From Rhizobium mayense (GTDB lineage: Bacteria; Pseudomonadota; Alphaproteobacteria; Rhizobiales; Rhizobiaceae), in assembly GCF_030272705.1 (NCBI RefSeq), contig NZ_JARFYM010000002.1, positions 186,001 to 250,000 on the forward strand: a stretch of 64,000 nucleotides of DNA, read 5' to 3'. Numbering within the stretch: the first letter of the stretch is position 1; the number at the start of each line of letters is the position of its first letter. Below are positions 1 to 7,897 of this stretch, piece after piece. Below the pieces are notes generated by a model that saw only the letters and a program-made list of their open reading frames with translations, was not told the origin of the DNA and did no database searches. The translations under genes and the position numbers were made by a program.

Positions 1-1
1 G

Positions 2-259
2 GTCGACCTCGACGATTTCGCACGCGAATGCAGTGAGGCCAAAGGAAAGGGATTGATCGTCACCACAGGGCTAATCAACAGCTTCACCCAATGCATGGCC
101 GCCCCCATCTGGAACTCGAACGGCATAGTCGAAGCGACGATCTGTTTCGTCCTGCCGATCGATGTCTCCGAGGATCATAAGACGGCTCTGGGCGCAGAGC
201 TCGTTCGCACGGCAGAAGCCCTTTCAATCGGCAACAGCTATCTGGCCGCCGCACAATAA
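2..259 (+). CDS. IclR-family regulator, C-terminal part (cut by window edge)
   Basis: The open frame enters from the left edge and ends with TAA at 257-259, leaving about 85 residues. The segment reads like the end of an IclR effector-binding domain: a short helix, then an IAAPI-like strand (here CMAAPIWNSNG), a VEATICFVLP strand, and a closing helix with LVRTAEALS. IclR proteins are repressors or activators that bind small carbon-source ligands through this domain. The N-terminal helix-turn-helix lies outside the window, so target and ligand cannot be inferred. The next gene is convergent (minus strand), so this is the last gene of its transcript. Confidence 0.75.
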   Translation, partial: VDLDDFARECSEAKGKGLIVTTGLINSFTQCMAAPIWNSNGIVEATICFVLPIDVSEDHKTALGAELVRTAEALSIGNSYLAAAQ

Positions 260-273
260 GGCGTCGACGAGAT

Positions 274-873
274 CTACTGCTCCCTTACCAATTTAAGGAC
301 AAGCTGCTGGAGATTGCCGCCGTCGCTGAGCTCGGTTTTGTCGAAATCCCGGGCTCGCTGCCGCTGTTTGTTCGAGATCTCGGACAGGCGCGTCGTCAGA
401 TCGGCCCTGATTTTACGGCAATCCGGATCATCCGCGGCGGATAGGCCGACGCTTACAGCCTCGATCTCCTTCACCATGTCCTTGATCATCTCGCCATGCA
501 CGAGCTCATGTTTGCGCACGCCAGCGATGAAGGTCTCCCAACTTCTCCGGGTCGAGGCCGGCAGCTGCTCCGCAGGCTTGGGCAATGTATAGGTGATGAT
601 CAGCTTCGGCTGCGCCGAGACGAGGACGCAGGAACCTTCCTGAGGCTCATACTTCCTCGTCCAGGTCAGCTTGAAACCCGTGTATGCGATAGCGCGAACT
701 TTGCTTCCCACCTCCGGGCCTCGTCCACCGATCGACTCATAAAGTTCGGCGCCGGATTTCCCCGTTATGGCATAGATCTTCACCTTTTCGACTGCCTGCC
801 ATTCCGCATGTGCCGCCATCGGCAAAGATACGAGAAAGGCCGCCAGCAAGCAAAATCGAACGCCTGCCCCCAT
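274..873 (-). CDS. DUF922 secreted Zn-dependent protease-like protein
   Basis: 199 residues with an N-terminal signal peptide (cleavage likely after AAHA, about residue 23), so it is exported to the periplasm. The domain matches DUF922, annotated in family databases as predicted secreted Zn-dependent proteases. The metal-site motif HELVHGE is visible near residue 140, a form of HExxH. Two other recognisable parts are a W-[ST]-R strand (LTWTRKYEP) and a C-terminal helix rich in R, Q and K. Protease activity has not been generally shown for the family, so the function is tentative. It lies alone between convergent and co-directional neighbours with no clear operon partner. Confidence 0.7.
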   Translation of the reverse strand: MGAGVRFCLLAAFLVSLPMAAHAEWQAVEKVKIYAITGKSGAELYESIGGRGPEVGSKVRAIAYTGFKLTWTRKYEPQEGSCVLVSAQPKLIITYTLPKPAEQLPASTRRSWETFIAGVRKHELVHGEMIKDMVKEIEAVSVGLSAADDPDCRKIRADLTTRLSEISNKQRQRARDFDKTELSDGGNLQQLVLKLVREQ

Positions 874-949
874 GCAAATCCCCCAAAAACGATGCCCTCG
901 TTAGCGGCGAAACTACCGGCTGCAGGTTCTGCTTTCAATCGGGCTTTAG

Positions 950-1474
950 TCACGAATGCAAGAGTTCCTCAGCCTCCTCTCGGCTCATATCGAAAATCGC
1001 CTTGCCGACCTCAAAGCCGAATCCGTTACGGGCGAATGCAGCCAGTTCCTTCGCCTTTCGCTTCTCATCGAGCTCATTTCGCCGAAACGGGCCGAAGCCG
1101 CGCTTACGGGCAAAGATGACGGCGGCGAATACGTCGTTGGTCGCATCCAAAGCCGTCGCCACCGTATCGCCGTCTATGCCGTTCGCAGCGAGCTTGTAGG
1201 CGATGGCCTTCCTCGATTTGCCGGAGCGGACTGCGGATCGAGTGCTGACTTCGGCATAGGCGACATCGTCAAGCGCCTTCTGGTCGTAGGCGAATTTGAC
1301 GGCGAAATCAGCGACGGCCTGGATCTGCGCGTCGCTGATGCCTTCAAACTTCTGCTTCGCTTTTCTCGCGATCGCGTCGAACAACTGCTTTTCAGTCATC
1401 ATCTTGCGTTCAAGACGATAGATCGTCGAATTGCGCGCCCAGGCCAGCATACGAGTGGTCGGAGTTTGGTCCAT
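950..1474 (-). CDS. recX: RecX family regulatory protein
   Basis: 174 residues from the ATG at 1474. The frame stays open to 1642, but the N-terminal extension is Arg/Ser-rich and unlike the family, so the shorter start was chosen. RecX proteins bind RecA filaments and limit strand exchange. Typical features seen are the opening helices (MLAWARNSTIYRLERKMM), the three-helix repeat around ALDDVAYAEVSTRSAVRSG with the KSRKAIAYKL segment, and the later ARKRGFGPFRR segment. recA is not adjacent, as is usual in rhizobia. The gene lies 58 bp downstream of the MHS transporter gene on the same strand; no functional link is implied. Confidence 0.8.
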   Translation of the reverse strand: MDQTPTTRMLAWARNSTIYRLERKMMTEKQLFDAIARKAKQKFEGISDAQIQAVADFAVKFAYDQKALDDVAYAEVSTRSAVRSGKSRKAIAYKLAANGIDGDTVATALDATNDVFAAVIFARKRGFGPFRRNELDEKRKAKELAAFARNGFGFEVGKAIFDMSREEAEELLHS

Positions 1475-1532
1475 GGGCGGAGAAGCGTTCAGATTCGGCG
1501 AAAGAGAGATTCGGGGCGCGAACGTCTTTACG

Positions 1533-2891
1533 TTACGCACCCTGTTTTCGCAATGAATTCCCCCTTTCAGGTACGAAACCGCTGACCAGATCCTTCCATT
1601 TGCCGAGGCGCGGCGCCGTTTCCGGAAGGATAGCGGTCGCAATGATCGTGATCACGCAGCCGCCTGCGATGAAGGCCGCAAGAGCCCATGGGGCGCCATG
1701 GCCGACTTCCAGCAGCCATCCCGCCGCCAGCGTGCCGACGGAGCCGATGAGTGCACCGATCTGTTGAACGAAGGAGACGCCGCTGGCGCGAACCGATGTC
1801 GGAAAGAACTCGGAATAGAAGGCGGCCTGTGGCGCGTACATTGCGCTATGGCCAATGGCGAGCGCGGCCGTGAGGGCGATCCAGATGAGATCGTCGGCCC
1901 GGTAAAAGACGAAGGCAAAAGCCGGGAATGTAGCCAGCAGAACAGAGGCGGCGCCAAGAATATAGACCGGCCGCCGGCCGATCCTGTCGGACAGCGCGCC
2001 GAAGAGCGGCAAGGTGACAAGCTCCAGAAGGATTGCGATCAATGTAGCGTTCGTCATTGTCGGACGGGGCACACCGCGGCTCGTCGCATAGGCCACGATC
2101 AACACAGCGAAACTGGTGAAGGTAATGCTCTCCGCGAGTTTGCTGCCGCAGCCGAAAAGAAGCAGCCGCGGATATTTGCGCAGCACTTCGACAACCGGAT
2201 GCGGGTCCTCGGCGTTGCGTTTGCGCATCTCCAGGAACAGCGGCGATTCTGTCAGTGACAAGCGGATATACATGCCGATACCCACCAGCAACAGGCTGAG
2301 GAGAAAAGGAATGCGCCAACCCCATGACAGGAAGTCGCTCTCCGGCAGCACCGATGTCAGGATGGCGAAGATGCCGAGCGGCAGGATGAAACCGGCAGGC
2401 GCCCCCATTTGGACCCAGGAGCCAAAGAAACCCCGGCGCTTGGCTGGAGCGTGTTCGCACATGATCAGAATGGCATTGCCTTGTTCGCCGCCGATGCCGA
2501 AGCCGTGCAGCAGTCGGATGAACAACAGTGCCAGCGGCGCGGCGATACCGATCGTATTATAGGTTGGCATCAGCCCGATGATGAATGTTGCGATGCCGAC
2601 GATCATAAGTGTGGTGACGAGCGCGCTCTTGCGTCCATAGCGGTCGCCGAGATAGCCGAAAATAATGCCGCCGATCGGCCGCACGACGAATCCGGCCGCA
2701 TAGGTTCCAAGCGCAACCAGCGAGCCGACCAATGGATCGAAACTCGGAAAGAACAGCTTGTTGAACACCAGTGCCGATGCTGTGGCATAGCTGAAGAAAT
2801 CATACCACTCGACGGTCGTTCCGATGCAGGAGGCCACCGCCACCTTGCGCAGCATGATGGCATCGGCCTTCTCATGCGTTCCATTACTCAT
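1533..2891 (-). CDS. MFS transporter, metabolite:H+ symporter (MHS) type
   Basis: 452 residues with 12 predicted membrane segments. The start is ATG at 2891, preceded by a strong GGAGGAAG ribosome site; an upstream in-frame start at 2912 lacks one. The MHS subfamily (KgtP, ShiA and ProP relatives) is recognised by the N-terminal TTVEWYDFF segment, the loop after helix 2 with GYLGDRYGRKSAL, and the LLHGFGIGGEQGNA segment. These carriers import organic acids or zwitterions with protons across the inner membrane. The gene follows the GntR regulator at 3034-3711 on the same strand, so it may carry a substrate of the neighbouring acid-sugar pathway. The substrate cannot be read from sequence. Confidence 0.85.
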   Translation of the reverse strand: MSNGTHEKADAIMLRKVAVASCIGTTVEWYDFFSYATASALVFNKLFFPSFDPLVGSLVALGTYAAGFVVRPIGGIIFGYLGDRYGRKSALVTTLMIVGIATFIIGLMPTYNTIGIAAPLALLFIRLLHGFGIGGEQGNAILIMCEHAPAKRRGFFGSWVQMGAPAGFILPLGIFAILTSVLPESDFLSWGWRIPFLLSLLLVGIGMYIRLSLTESPLFLEMRKRNAEDPHPVVEVLRKYPRLLLFGCGSKLAESITFTSFAVLIVAYATSRGVPRPTMTNATLIAILLELVTLPLFGALSDRIGRRPVYILGAASVLLATFPAFAFVFYRADDLIWIALTAALAIGHSAMYAPQAAFYSEFFPTSVRASGVSFVQQIGALIGSVGTLAAGWLLEVGHGAPWALAAFIAGGCVITIIATAILPETAPRLGKWKDLVSGFVPERGNSLRKQGA

Positions 2892-2938
2892 ATCTTCCTC
2901 CAATCGCGGCATCCAGCCGCTCTGGTGACAGAGCTAAG

Positions 2939-2952
2939 GCATTAATGCATTA
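2939..2952. promoter_or_regulatory. Overlapping small palindromes upstream of MHS transporter
   Basis: GCATTAATGC (2939-2948) and TAATGCATTA (2943-2952) are both perfect 10-bp palindromes sharing six bases, 48 bp upstream of the transporter start. The site sits between the transporter and the GntR gene, in the only sizeable gap of that stretch. An operator for the adjacent GntR protein is possible. Short AT-rich palindromes also arise by chance. Confidence 0.3.
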
Positions 2953-3033
2953 CTCTATCGACTAAAAAAGCACATTCGATCCCGCGTTTGAGACGCAGGG
3001 GGTGCAGCGAAAAACGACGACTGAATGCCGGGG

Positions 3034-3711
3034 TTATTCCGCGAAGAAATCCGCATTTTCGGCGGCGATGCGCTCGATAGCGGCGAAAGCGGTGCGCAGA
3101 TGGGCTTGCATCACCTTGGTTGCGCCGTCCGGATCGCCCGAGACCACGCGATTGACCAAATCCTCATGTTGACGAAAGATCATCTCCAGCCAATCGATCC
3201 GCTCGAGCGAAAGATAGCGAAGACGGTCTAGGGAAACTTTTGCCGACGCGATCATGTCCCAAACATGGGGATGCCCGGCAATCTCCATCAGCGCGCGGTG
3301 CATCGCCTCGTCGGACAAGAAAAAGCCGATGTGATCGCCCTTGCCGATCAGCCGGCGCTGATCCTCCAGAAACCGGTGCAGCCGCGCTTCCTTATCCGCA
3401 ACGGGTGACGTGGCAGCCTCGGCGACGGCGCTGCATTCCAGCATTTCGCGCACGAACTGCGCGTCCCGAACCGCGCTGATCTCGATCGGCGCTACATAGG
3501 TGCCGACCTGCGGCACGACCACCAGAAAGCCTGCATCGGCAAGTCTTTGAAACACCTGCCGAACCGGCGTCCGGCTCAAGCCGACTTCGTCCGCGATCCG
3601 TGTTTCCGAAATCGCCGCGCCCGGTCGAAGTTCGCCGGTCAGAATACGCATATAGAGGACGTCATAGAGGTCCTTGATGCTCATCCTGGGGCGGATTGGT
3701 GATACGGCCAT
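3034..3711 (-). CDS. GntR family transcriptional regulator, FCD subfamily
   Basis: 225 residues. Residues about 12-75 form the winged helix-turn-helix (ISETRIADEVGLSRTPVRQVFQRLADAGFLVVVPQVGTYV). The rest is the all-helical FCD ligand-binding domain with its metal-site His residues (AMHRALMEIAGHP, FRQHEDLV, MQAHLRTAF). FCD regulators usually respond to sugar acids or other organic acids and repress local genes. It begins 4 bp after the ABC ATPase gene ends and is the last gene of the importer operon. The FCD domain resembles that of the second GntR protein at 10640-11359 (both have D-R-[LV]-R followed by LSL), so the two may sense related ligands. Confidence 0.85.
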   Translation of the reverse strand: MAVSPIRPRMSIKDLYDVLYMRILTGELRPGAAISETRIADEVGLSRTPVRQVFQRLADAGFLVVVPQVGTYVAPIEISAVRDAQFVREMLECSAVAEAATSPVADKEARLHRFLEDQRRLIGKGDHIGFFLSDEAMHRALMEIAGHPHVWDMIASAKVSLDRLRYLSLERIDWLEMIFRQHEDLVNRVVSGDPDGATKVMQAHLRTAFAAIERIAAENADFFAE

Positions 3712-3715
3712 CGGT

Positions 3716-4465
3716 TCAATGCGCCTCTGCTGTGATGGTGCTCAGGAAACGCCGCGCCCGTTCGCTGCTCGGATTCGCGATCAGCGCGCGAGGCTCTCGG
3801 TCTTCCACGACCTTGCCTTCGTCCATGAATATCATTCGCGTACCGACATCGGCGGCGAAACGGATTTCGTGCGTGACGACTAGCATTGTGCGACCCTCGC
3901 GAGCAAGGTCGCGCATGACACCGAGAACTTCGCCGACCGTTTCGGGATCGAGCGCGGAGGTCGGCTCATCGAACAACAGGATATGCGGGTCGGCGCAAAG
4001 CGCACGGGCGATCGCCACGCGCTGCTGCTCGCCACCGGACATCTGCGCCGGATAGGCATTCATCCGATGGGACAGGCGCACGCGCTCGAACAGGGCTTTC
4101 GCCCGCGCTTCGACCGTTTTCCGGTCCTGCTTGTGTACGACGACCGAAGCGAGCACGACATTCTGCAGGGCCGTCAGATGCGGATAAAGATTGAAGTGCT
4201 GAAAGATCATCCCGATCCGACGGCGAACGCCCGTTATCGCGCTGCGCTCGTGTGCGAGCACCGGGCGCCCCTCGAAGCGGATCTGCCCGCCCTGAATATC
4301 CTCGAGCCCGTTGACGCAGCGCAGCAGTGTCGATTTCCCCGTGCCGGAGGGGCCGATAAAACAGACGATCTCACCCGGCTGCACCTGCATGGAGATACCG
4401 TCGAGAATGGTGCGCTTGCCAAACCGCTTCACCACATTGTCGAATTCAAGAACTGCCTGCGTCAT
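3716..4465 (-). CDS. ABC transporter ATP-binding protein, polar amino acid type
   Basis: 249 residues, a complete single nucleotide-binding domain of the HisP/GlnQ type. Walker A is GPSGTGKST, the Q-loop is in IFQHFNLYPHLTALQN, the signature is MSGGEQQRVAIARAL, Walker B is ILLFDEPTSALDPE and the switch His is in VVTHE. It powers import through the two permeases encoded just upstream; its ATG overlaps the second permease's stop by 4 bp (4462-4465). By family, the substrate should be a small polar compound such as an amino acid. The surrounding genes are for uronate or aldonate use, so an unusual sugar-acid substrate is possible but unproven. Confidence 0.88.
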   Translation of the reverse strand: MTQAVLEFDNVVKRFGKRTILDGISMQVQPGEIVCFIGPSGTGKSTLLRCVNGLEDIQGGQIRFEGRPVLAHERSAITGVRRRIGMIFQHFNLYPHLTALQNVVLASVVVHKQDRKTVEARAKALFERVRLSHRMNAYPAQMSGGEQQRVAIARALCADPHILLFDEPTSALDPETVGEVLGVMRDLAREGRTMLVVTHEIRFAADVGTRMIFMDEGKVVEDREPRALIANPSSERARRFLSTITAEAH

Positions 4466-5139
4466 TGTCCGCCTCCCGCGAGCATAAGCTTCGTTCCGAC
4501 GTTGTAGCGCCGCTCAAGCACGCCTCCCGCCAGCGAGATTCCATAGTTGATGAGGAAATAAAGGACGCCGAGGAGCAGCAGCGGCGCGAAACTGCCGCCA
4601 GTGCTTTCGCGAACCAGAAGACCGGTCTTGGTCAATTCGACATAGCCGATGATCGAGGCAAGCGACGATTCCTTCAACGTCGTCACATAGACACCGACCG
4701 AAGGTGGCAGGACGACCCTCAGCGCCTGCGGGCCGACCACATGCCGCATGGTCTGGGCAAAGGTCATGCCGGACGATTGCGCCGCTTCCCACTGTCCTCG
4801 CCCGACGCTCTCGATGCCGGCGCGCATGACCTCTGACATCGTGGCCGTGGCGTGCAGCGCCAACGCAAGCGTCGCCGCCGTGAACGTCGAGATATCGACG
4901 CCGAACATGACCGGTAGGCCGAAATAGGCGAAGAACAGCACGATCAGGATCGGAATGGACCGAAAGAATTCGACGAAAAGCAGAGCTACCACTCTGAGCA
5001 GCCACCAGCGGGACGTCCGCGCCAGCGCCACAAAGCCCCCGGCGACGGCGCCGATCATCAGCGCCAGCCATGACAGCCAGATCGTGAGCGCGGCGGCCTT
5101 CAGAAAAAGCGGCAAAAACGAAAACAGGTCATGATTCAT
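4462..5139 (-). CDS. ABC transporter permease, polar amino acid (HisM/GlnP) type
   Basis: 225 residues with about five membrane helices. The family's three-TMS HEQRo region is visible: an FRSIPILIVLFFAYFGLP segment and, later, the EAA loop (GQWEAAQSSGMTFAQTMRHVVGPQALR) that docks on the ATPase. The start ATG overlaps the stop of the first permease gene by 4 bp (5136-5139) and the stop overlaps the ATPase start by 4 bp, indicating translational coupling. It should pair with the other permease as a heterodimeric channel in the inner membrane. Confidence 0.87.
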   Translation of the reverse strand: MNHDLFSFLPLFLKAAALTIWLSWLALMIGAVAGGFVALARTSRWWLLRVVALLFVEFFRSIPILIVLFFAYFGLPVMFGVDISTFTAATLALALHATATMSEVMRAGIESVGRGQWEAAQSSGMTFAQTMRHVVGPQALRVVLPPSVGVYVTTLKESSLASIIGYVELTKTGLLVRESTGGSFAPLLLLGVLYFLINYGISLAGGVLERRYNVGTKLMLAGGGQ

Positions 5140-5810
5140 CGGCGCACACCATTATCCCGGAAAAGCATGCGGCCGATCGCAAGGCGCATGAGGTTCACCG
5201 CCTGGCAGAGAACCAGATAGACGCCCGCCGCCACCAGGAAGGTTTCGAAGAAGCGGAAGGAGGTGGAGCCGACCGTCTGCATCCACGAAGCGACGTCCTC
5301 CACGGCAACCGCCGAGGCGAGCGATGATGCAAGGATGACTGCGATCACCTGATTGCCGAGCGGGGCGTAGATGACACGAAAGACCTGCGGCAGAATGATA
5401 TAGCGATAAGTCTGGACGGGGTTGAAACCCTGTGCCCGCGCCGCTTCGAATTGGCCGTGCGCGATGGCGACAAGCCCTGCACGGATGATCTCGGCCATGT
5501 AGCCGGCGCTGTTGAGCGTCAATCCGATCAACGCGGCGGTGAAAGATGAGAAACGCAATCCCATGGCGGGAAGCGCGAAATAGACGATATAAAGGATGAC
5601 CAGGAGCGGCGTATTCCGCATGATCTCGACATAGGCAACAGCCAAGACGCGCGAGAGCCGGCTCTGGCTGCGGCGCATGATCGCCAGTCCGCAGCCGATG
5701 ATCACGCTGAAGATGATGGCCAGAATCGAAAGGTTCAGCGTGGTCTGTGCGGCATCCCAGAGCAGCGGCAGATATTCGCGAATGCTGCGAAACTGGAGCG
5801 TATAATGCAT
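5136..5810 (-). CDS. ABC transporter permease, polar amino acid (HisQ/GlnP) type
   Basis: 224 residues with about five membrane helices. The typical MRNTPLLVILYIVYFALP segment and the EAA loop (GQFEAARAQGFNPVQTYRYIILPQVFR) are present. It is the first permease after the binding-protein gene (62-bp gap) and is coupled to the second permease by a 4-bp overlap. Together they form the membrane channel of the importer encoded at 3716-6682. Confidence 0.87.
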   Translation of the reverse strand: MHYTLQFRSIREYLPLLWDAAQTTLNLSILAIIFSVIIGCGLAIMRRSQSRLSRVLAVAYVEIMRNTPLLVILYIVYFALPAMGLRFSSFTAALIGLTLNSAGYMAEIIRAGLVAIAHGQFEAARAQGFNPVQTYRYIILPQVFRVIYAPLGNQVIAVILASSLASAVAVEDVASWMQTVGSTSFRFFETFLVAAGVYLVLCQAVNLMRLAIGRMLFRDNGVRR

Positions 5811-5872
5811 GGTCCTCTCCGCCAGGTTCTCTCTGCGGGATGGTGGAGCGGCTTACGCCGCTCCCACTCCGA

Positions 5873-6682
5873 TCAATATTGCGCCTGCAGTGCAGGCTGG
5901 TCGAAGCCGAACCAGGTCTTGAAAAGTGCCTTGTTGTCACCGGACGCATTGAACTGGTCGACGAACAGGTTGACGACGCGCAACCATTCGGCGTCGCCTG
6001 CCGGGACGCCGATGGCAATTTCGGCGCGCGCGAGCGAACCATCGACCTGGCGAAGCTTGCCTGCGTTATCGGCGATGGCCTTCCGATTGTAGAAATCGTC
6101 TTCCGCCATCGCGTCGACCTGTCCGGACAACAAAGCGCTGAGTTCGTCGGCCTGGGTGTTGAAACGGACGAGTTGGGCGTTGGGCAGATGGGCCGGCACG
6201 GCACGCTCCGCCGTACCGCCGCGCGAGATGGCGACACGGATCTTGGCGGCGTTAGCCTCGTCGATCGTCTTGTAGGGCGCGCTTGCCGGCACAAGCAAAC
6301 GCATATTGGTCACCACATAGGGGTTGGAGAAGGCAACCGATGTCGAGCGCTCGACGTTGCGGGTGAAATCGGCGATCGTCACATCGACCTTGCCGGTCTG
6401 CAGCGACGTCACGCGGCTTGGAATATCTGTAACGACGAATTCCGGATCGACCTTCAGTGCCGCCGCCAGTTTTTTCGCAATGTCAATGTCGTAGCCAACA
6501 GGTACGCCGTCAGCGCCGACCGTAGCATAGGGCGGCAGGCTACCGAGCACGGCAACGCGAAGCTTGCCGTTGGAAAGAACGGACTGAAGAATACTGCCGG
6601 AATCCGCGAAGGCCGGAACCGAAACGGTTGCAGCTATCGCCAGGCCGCCAAGAAGACCTAAAAATGCGCGTCTCAAAAACAT
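5873..6682 (-). CDS. Periplasmic solute-binding protein, family 3 (polar amino acid type)
   Basis: 269 residues with a signal peptide ending near residue 26 (VPAFA). The family-3 fold is recognised by GKLRVAVLGSLPPYATVGADG, the GYDIDIAKKLAAAL segment after the first strand, VTSLQTGKVDVTIADFTRN, and VAFSNPYV. In amino-acid binders a conserved Arg after the TxxR turn contacts the ligand carboxylate; here the equivalent position reads NVERSTSVAFS, so an acidic ligand remains plausible. It is the first gene of the importer operon. The dehydrogenase gene 59 bp upstream is on the same strand. Confidence 0.87.
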   Translation of the reverse strand: MFLRRAFLGLLGGLAIAATVSVPAFADSGSILQSVLSNGKLRVAVLGSLPPYATVGADGVPVGYDIDIAKKLAAALKVDPEFVVTDIPSRVTSLQTGKVDVTIADFTRNVERSTSVAFSNPYVVTNMRLLVPASAPYKTIDEANAAKIRVAISRGGTAERAVPAHLPNAQLVRFNTQADELSALLSGQVDAMAEDDFYNRKAIADNAGKLRQVDGSLARAEIAIGVPAGDAEWLRVVNLFVDQFNASGDNKALFKTWFGFDQPALQAQY

Positions 6683-6741
6683 GGATATACCCTCCCAAGG
6701 TCATAAGGTTGAATGTTTCCGCTAATCGGGTGCGGTGGTGA

Positions 6742-7764
6742 TCAGGTGTCGAAGGCGAGCTGCACTTTCAGTGTCTGCTCGGGGTGCCGCTCGATGAGAT
6801 CAAAAGCGGCGGCCGCGTCCGTGGCGGCAAAGGTCTGCGTAATCATCGCCGCCGGCTTGAGGGCGCCGCTTTCCAGCCAGCCGACCACCTCCGGAATGAA
6901 GCGGCGATTGAGGCGCGAGCCGACGAGGCTCAATTCCTTGCGGACGATCTCCTGCTGGCTGACATTGCAAGGCGCAGAAGAAAATCCGAGCAGTCCGATC
7001 CGGCCGGCAGGCGCCGCCACACGGCAGGCCTCCTCCAGCAGCGAAGGAATTCCGGCGCCGTCGATGACGACCGATGGACCGAGCCCATCCAGTTCTCCGG
7101 CAACCATGTCCGGAACGGACTTTTCCAAAGAGTTAAACGCGACGTCGGCGCCGAATTCACGAGCACGCTCAAGGCGCTTGTCGTCGATATCGGCGACGAT
7201 ACAGCGCGCGCCCTTCATCTTCGCAACCTGCAGCACAGTCAGTCCGACGGTGCCAGCGCCGTAGATCAGCACCACATCCTCAGGGCCGCAACCGGTGCGC
7301 GACAGCACGTTCGCGGCAACCGCCAGAGGCTCGGCGAGAGCAGCGATGTCGAAGCCGAGGGATGGTGAAACCTTCACCGCATTGTCTTCCGGGACGACCG
7401 CCACCGACCGGAAGCCACCGTCGCGATGCACGCCGATGACCTGCAGATTGGCACAGACATTCGACCGACCGATACGGCAGGGATGGCATTTTCCGCAGGA
7501 AACAACGGGATCGGCGACCACGCGATCTCCGACCGCCAGGCGCGATACGCCCGCTCCGATCGCCTCAACCGTGCCGGCAAATTCATGGCCAATGATGCGG
7601 GGATAAACGACGAAAGGGTTCGAGCCGTGCAGAATATGGATGTCCGAGCCGCAAATGCCGGCCCGATTGACCCGGATCGTGACTTCGCCGGGCGCCAATC
7701 CTTCAGCAGAACTCTTATCCTCCAGCGCCAACCGATGAGGCGCGCGTACCGCTATCGCAACCAT
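6742..7764 (-). CDS. Zn-dependent medium-chain dehydrogenase, possible L-gulonate/L-galactonate 5-dehydrogenase
   Basis: 340 residues. Catalytic zinc ligands are visible in AGICGSDIHILHG (Cys) and IIGHEFAG (His-Glu). The structural zinc site follows as C-x2-C-x2-C-x7-C (SCGKCHPCRIGRSNVC), and the NAD-binding loop is IYGAGTVGLTVLQVAK. The protein resembles the RspB/LgoD group, which oxidise L-gulonate or L-galactonate at C5 to fructuronate or tagaturonate. The next genes upstream encode fructuronate reductase and mannonate dehydratase, which would carry fructuronate onward, so L-gulonate oxidation is the best inference. The start ATG is preceded by GGGAGGATAA. Other polyols (sorbitol, xylitol) remain possible. 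Confidence 0.8.
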   Translation of the reverse strand: MVAIAVRAPHRLALEDKSSAEGLAPGEVTIRVNRAGICGSDIHILHGSNPFVVYPRIIGHEFAGTVEAIGAGVSRLAVGDRVVADPVVSCGKCHPCRIGRSNVCANLQVIGVHRDGGFRSVAVVPEDNAVKVSPSLGFDIAALAEPLAVAANVLSRTGCGPEDVVLIYGAGTVGLTVLQVAKMKGARCIVADIDDKRLERAREFGADVAFNSLEKSVPDMVAGELDGLGPSVVIDGAGIPSLLEEACRVAAPAGRIGLLGFSSAPCNVSQQEIVRKELSLVGSRLNRRFIPEVVGWLESGALKPAAMITQTFAATDAAAAFDLIERHPEQTLKVQLAFDT

Positions 7765-7820
7765 TTATCCTCCCTGCTCCGACCAACGAATCCGCCTCCA
7801 AAGAAGCGGTGAAAGTGAAG

Positions 7821-7840
7821 CTTGCATACTTGTATCCAAG
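7821..7840. promoter_or_regulatory. Inverted repeat upstream of the dehydrogenase gene, GntR-type operator candidate
   Basis: CTTGCATAC (7821-7829), TT, GTATCCAAG (7832-7840): eight of nine arm positions pair. It lies 57 bp upstream of the dehydrogenase start, in the 133-bp gap after uxuB. Compact dyads with half sites of this kind are typical targets of FCD-type GntR repressors, two of which are encoded nearby. Confidence 0.5.
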
Positions 7841-7897
7841 AACGTAGGGAGGCGCAAGGCCCATTTTTAAGATGCGATCGACAAAGTGCCTCTCGCC

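Noticed and set aside
1475..1642. N-terminal extension of RecX to 1642
   Set aside because: The added residues are low in conservation and overlap the end of the MHS transporter gene; ATG 1474 gives the usual RecX length.
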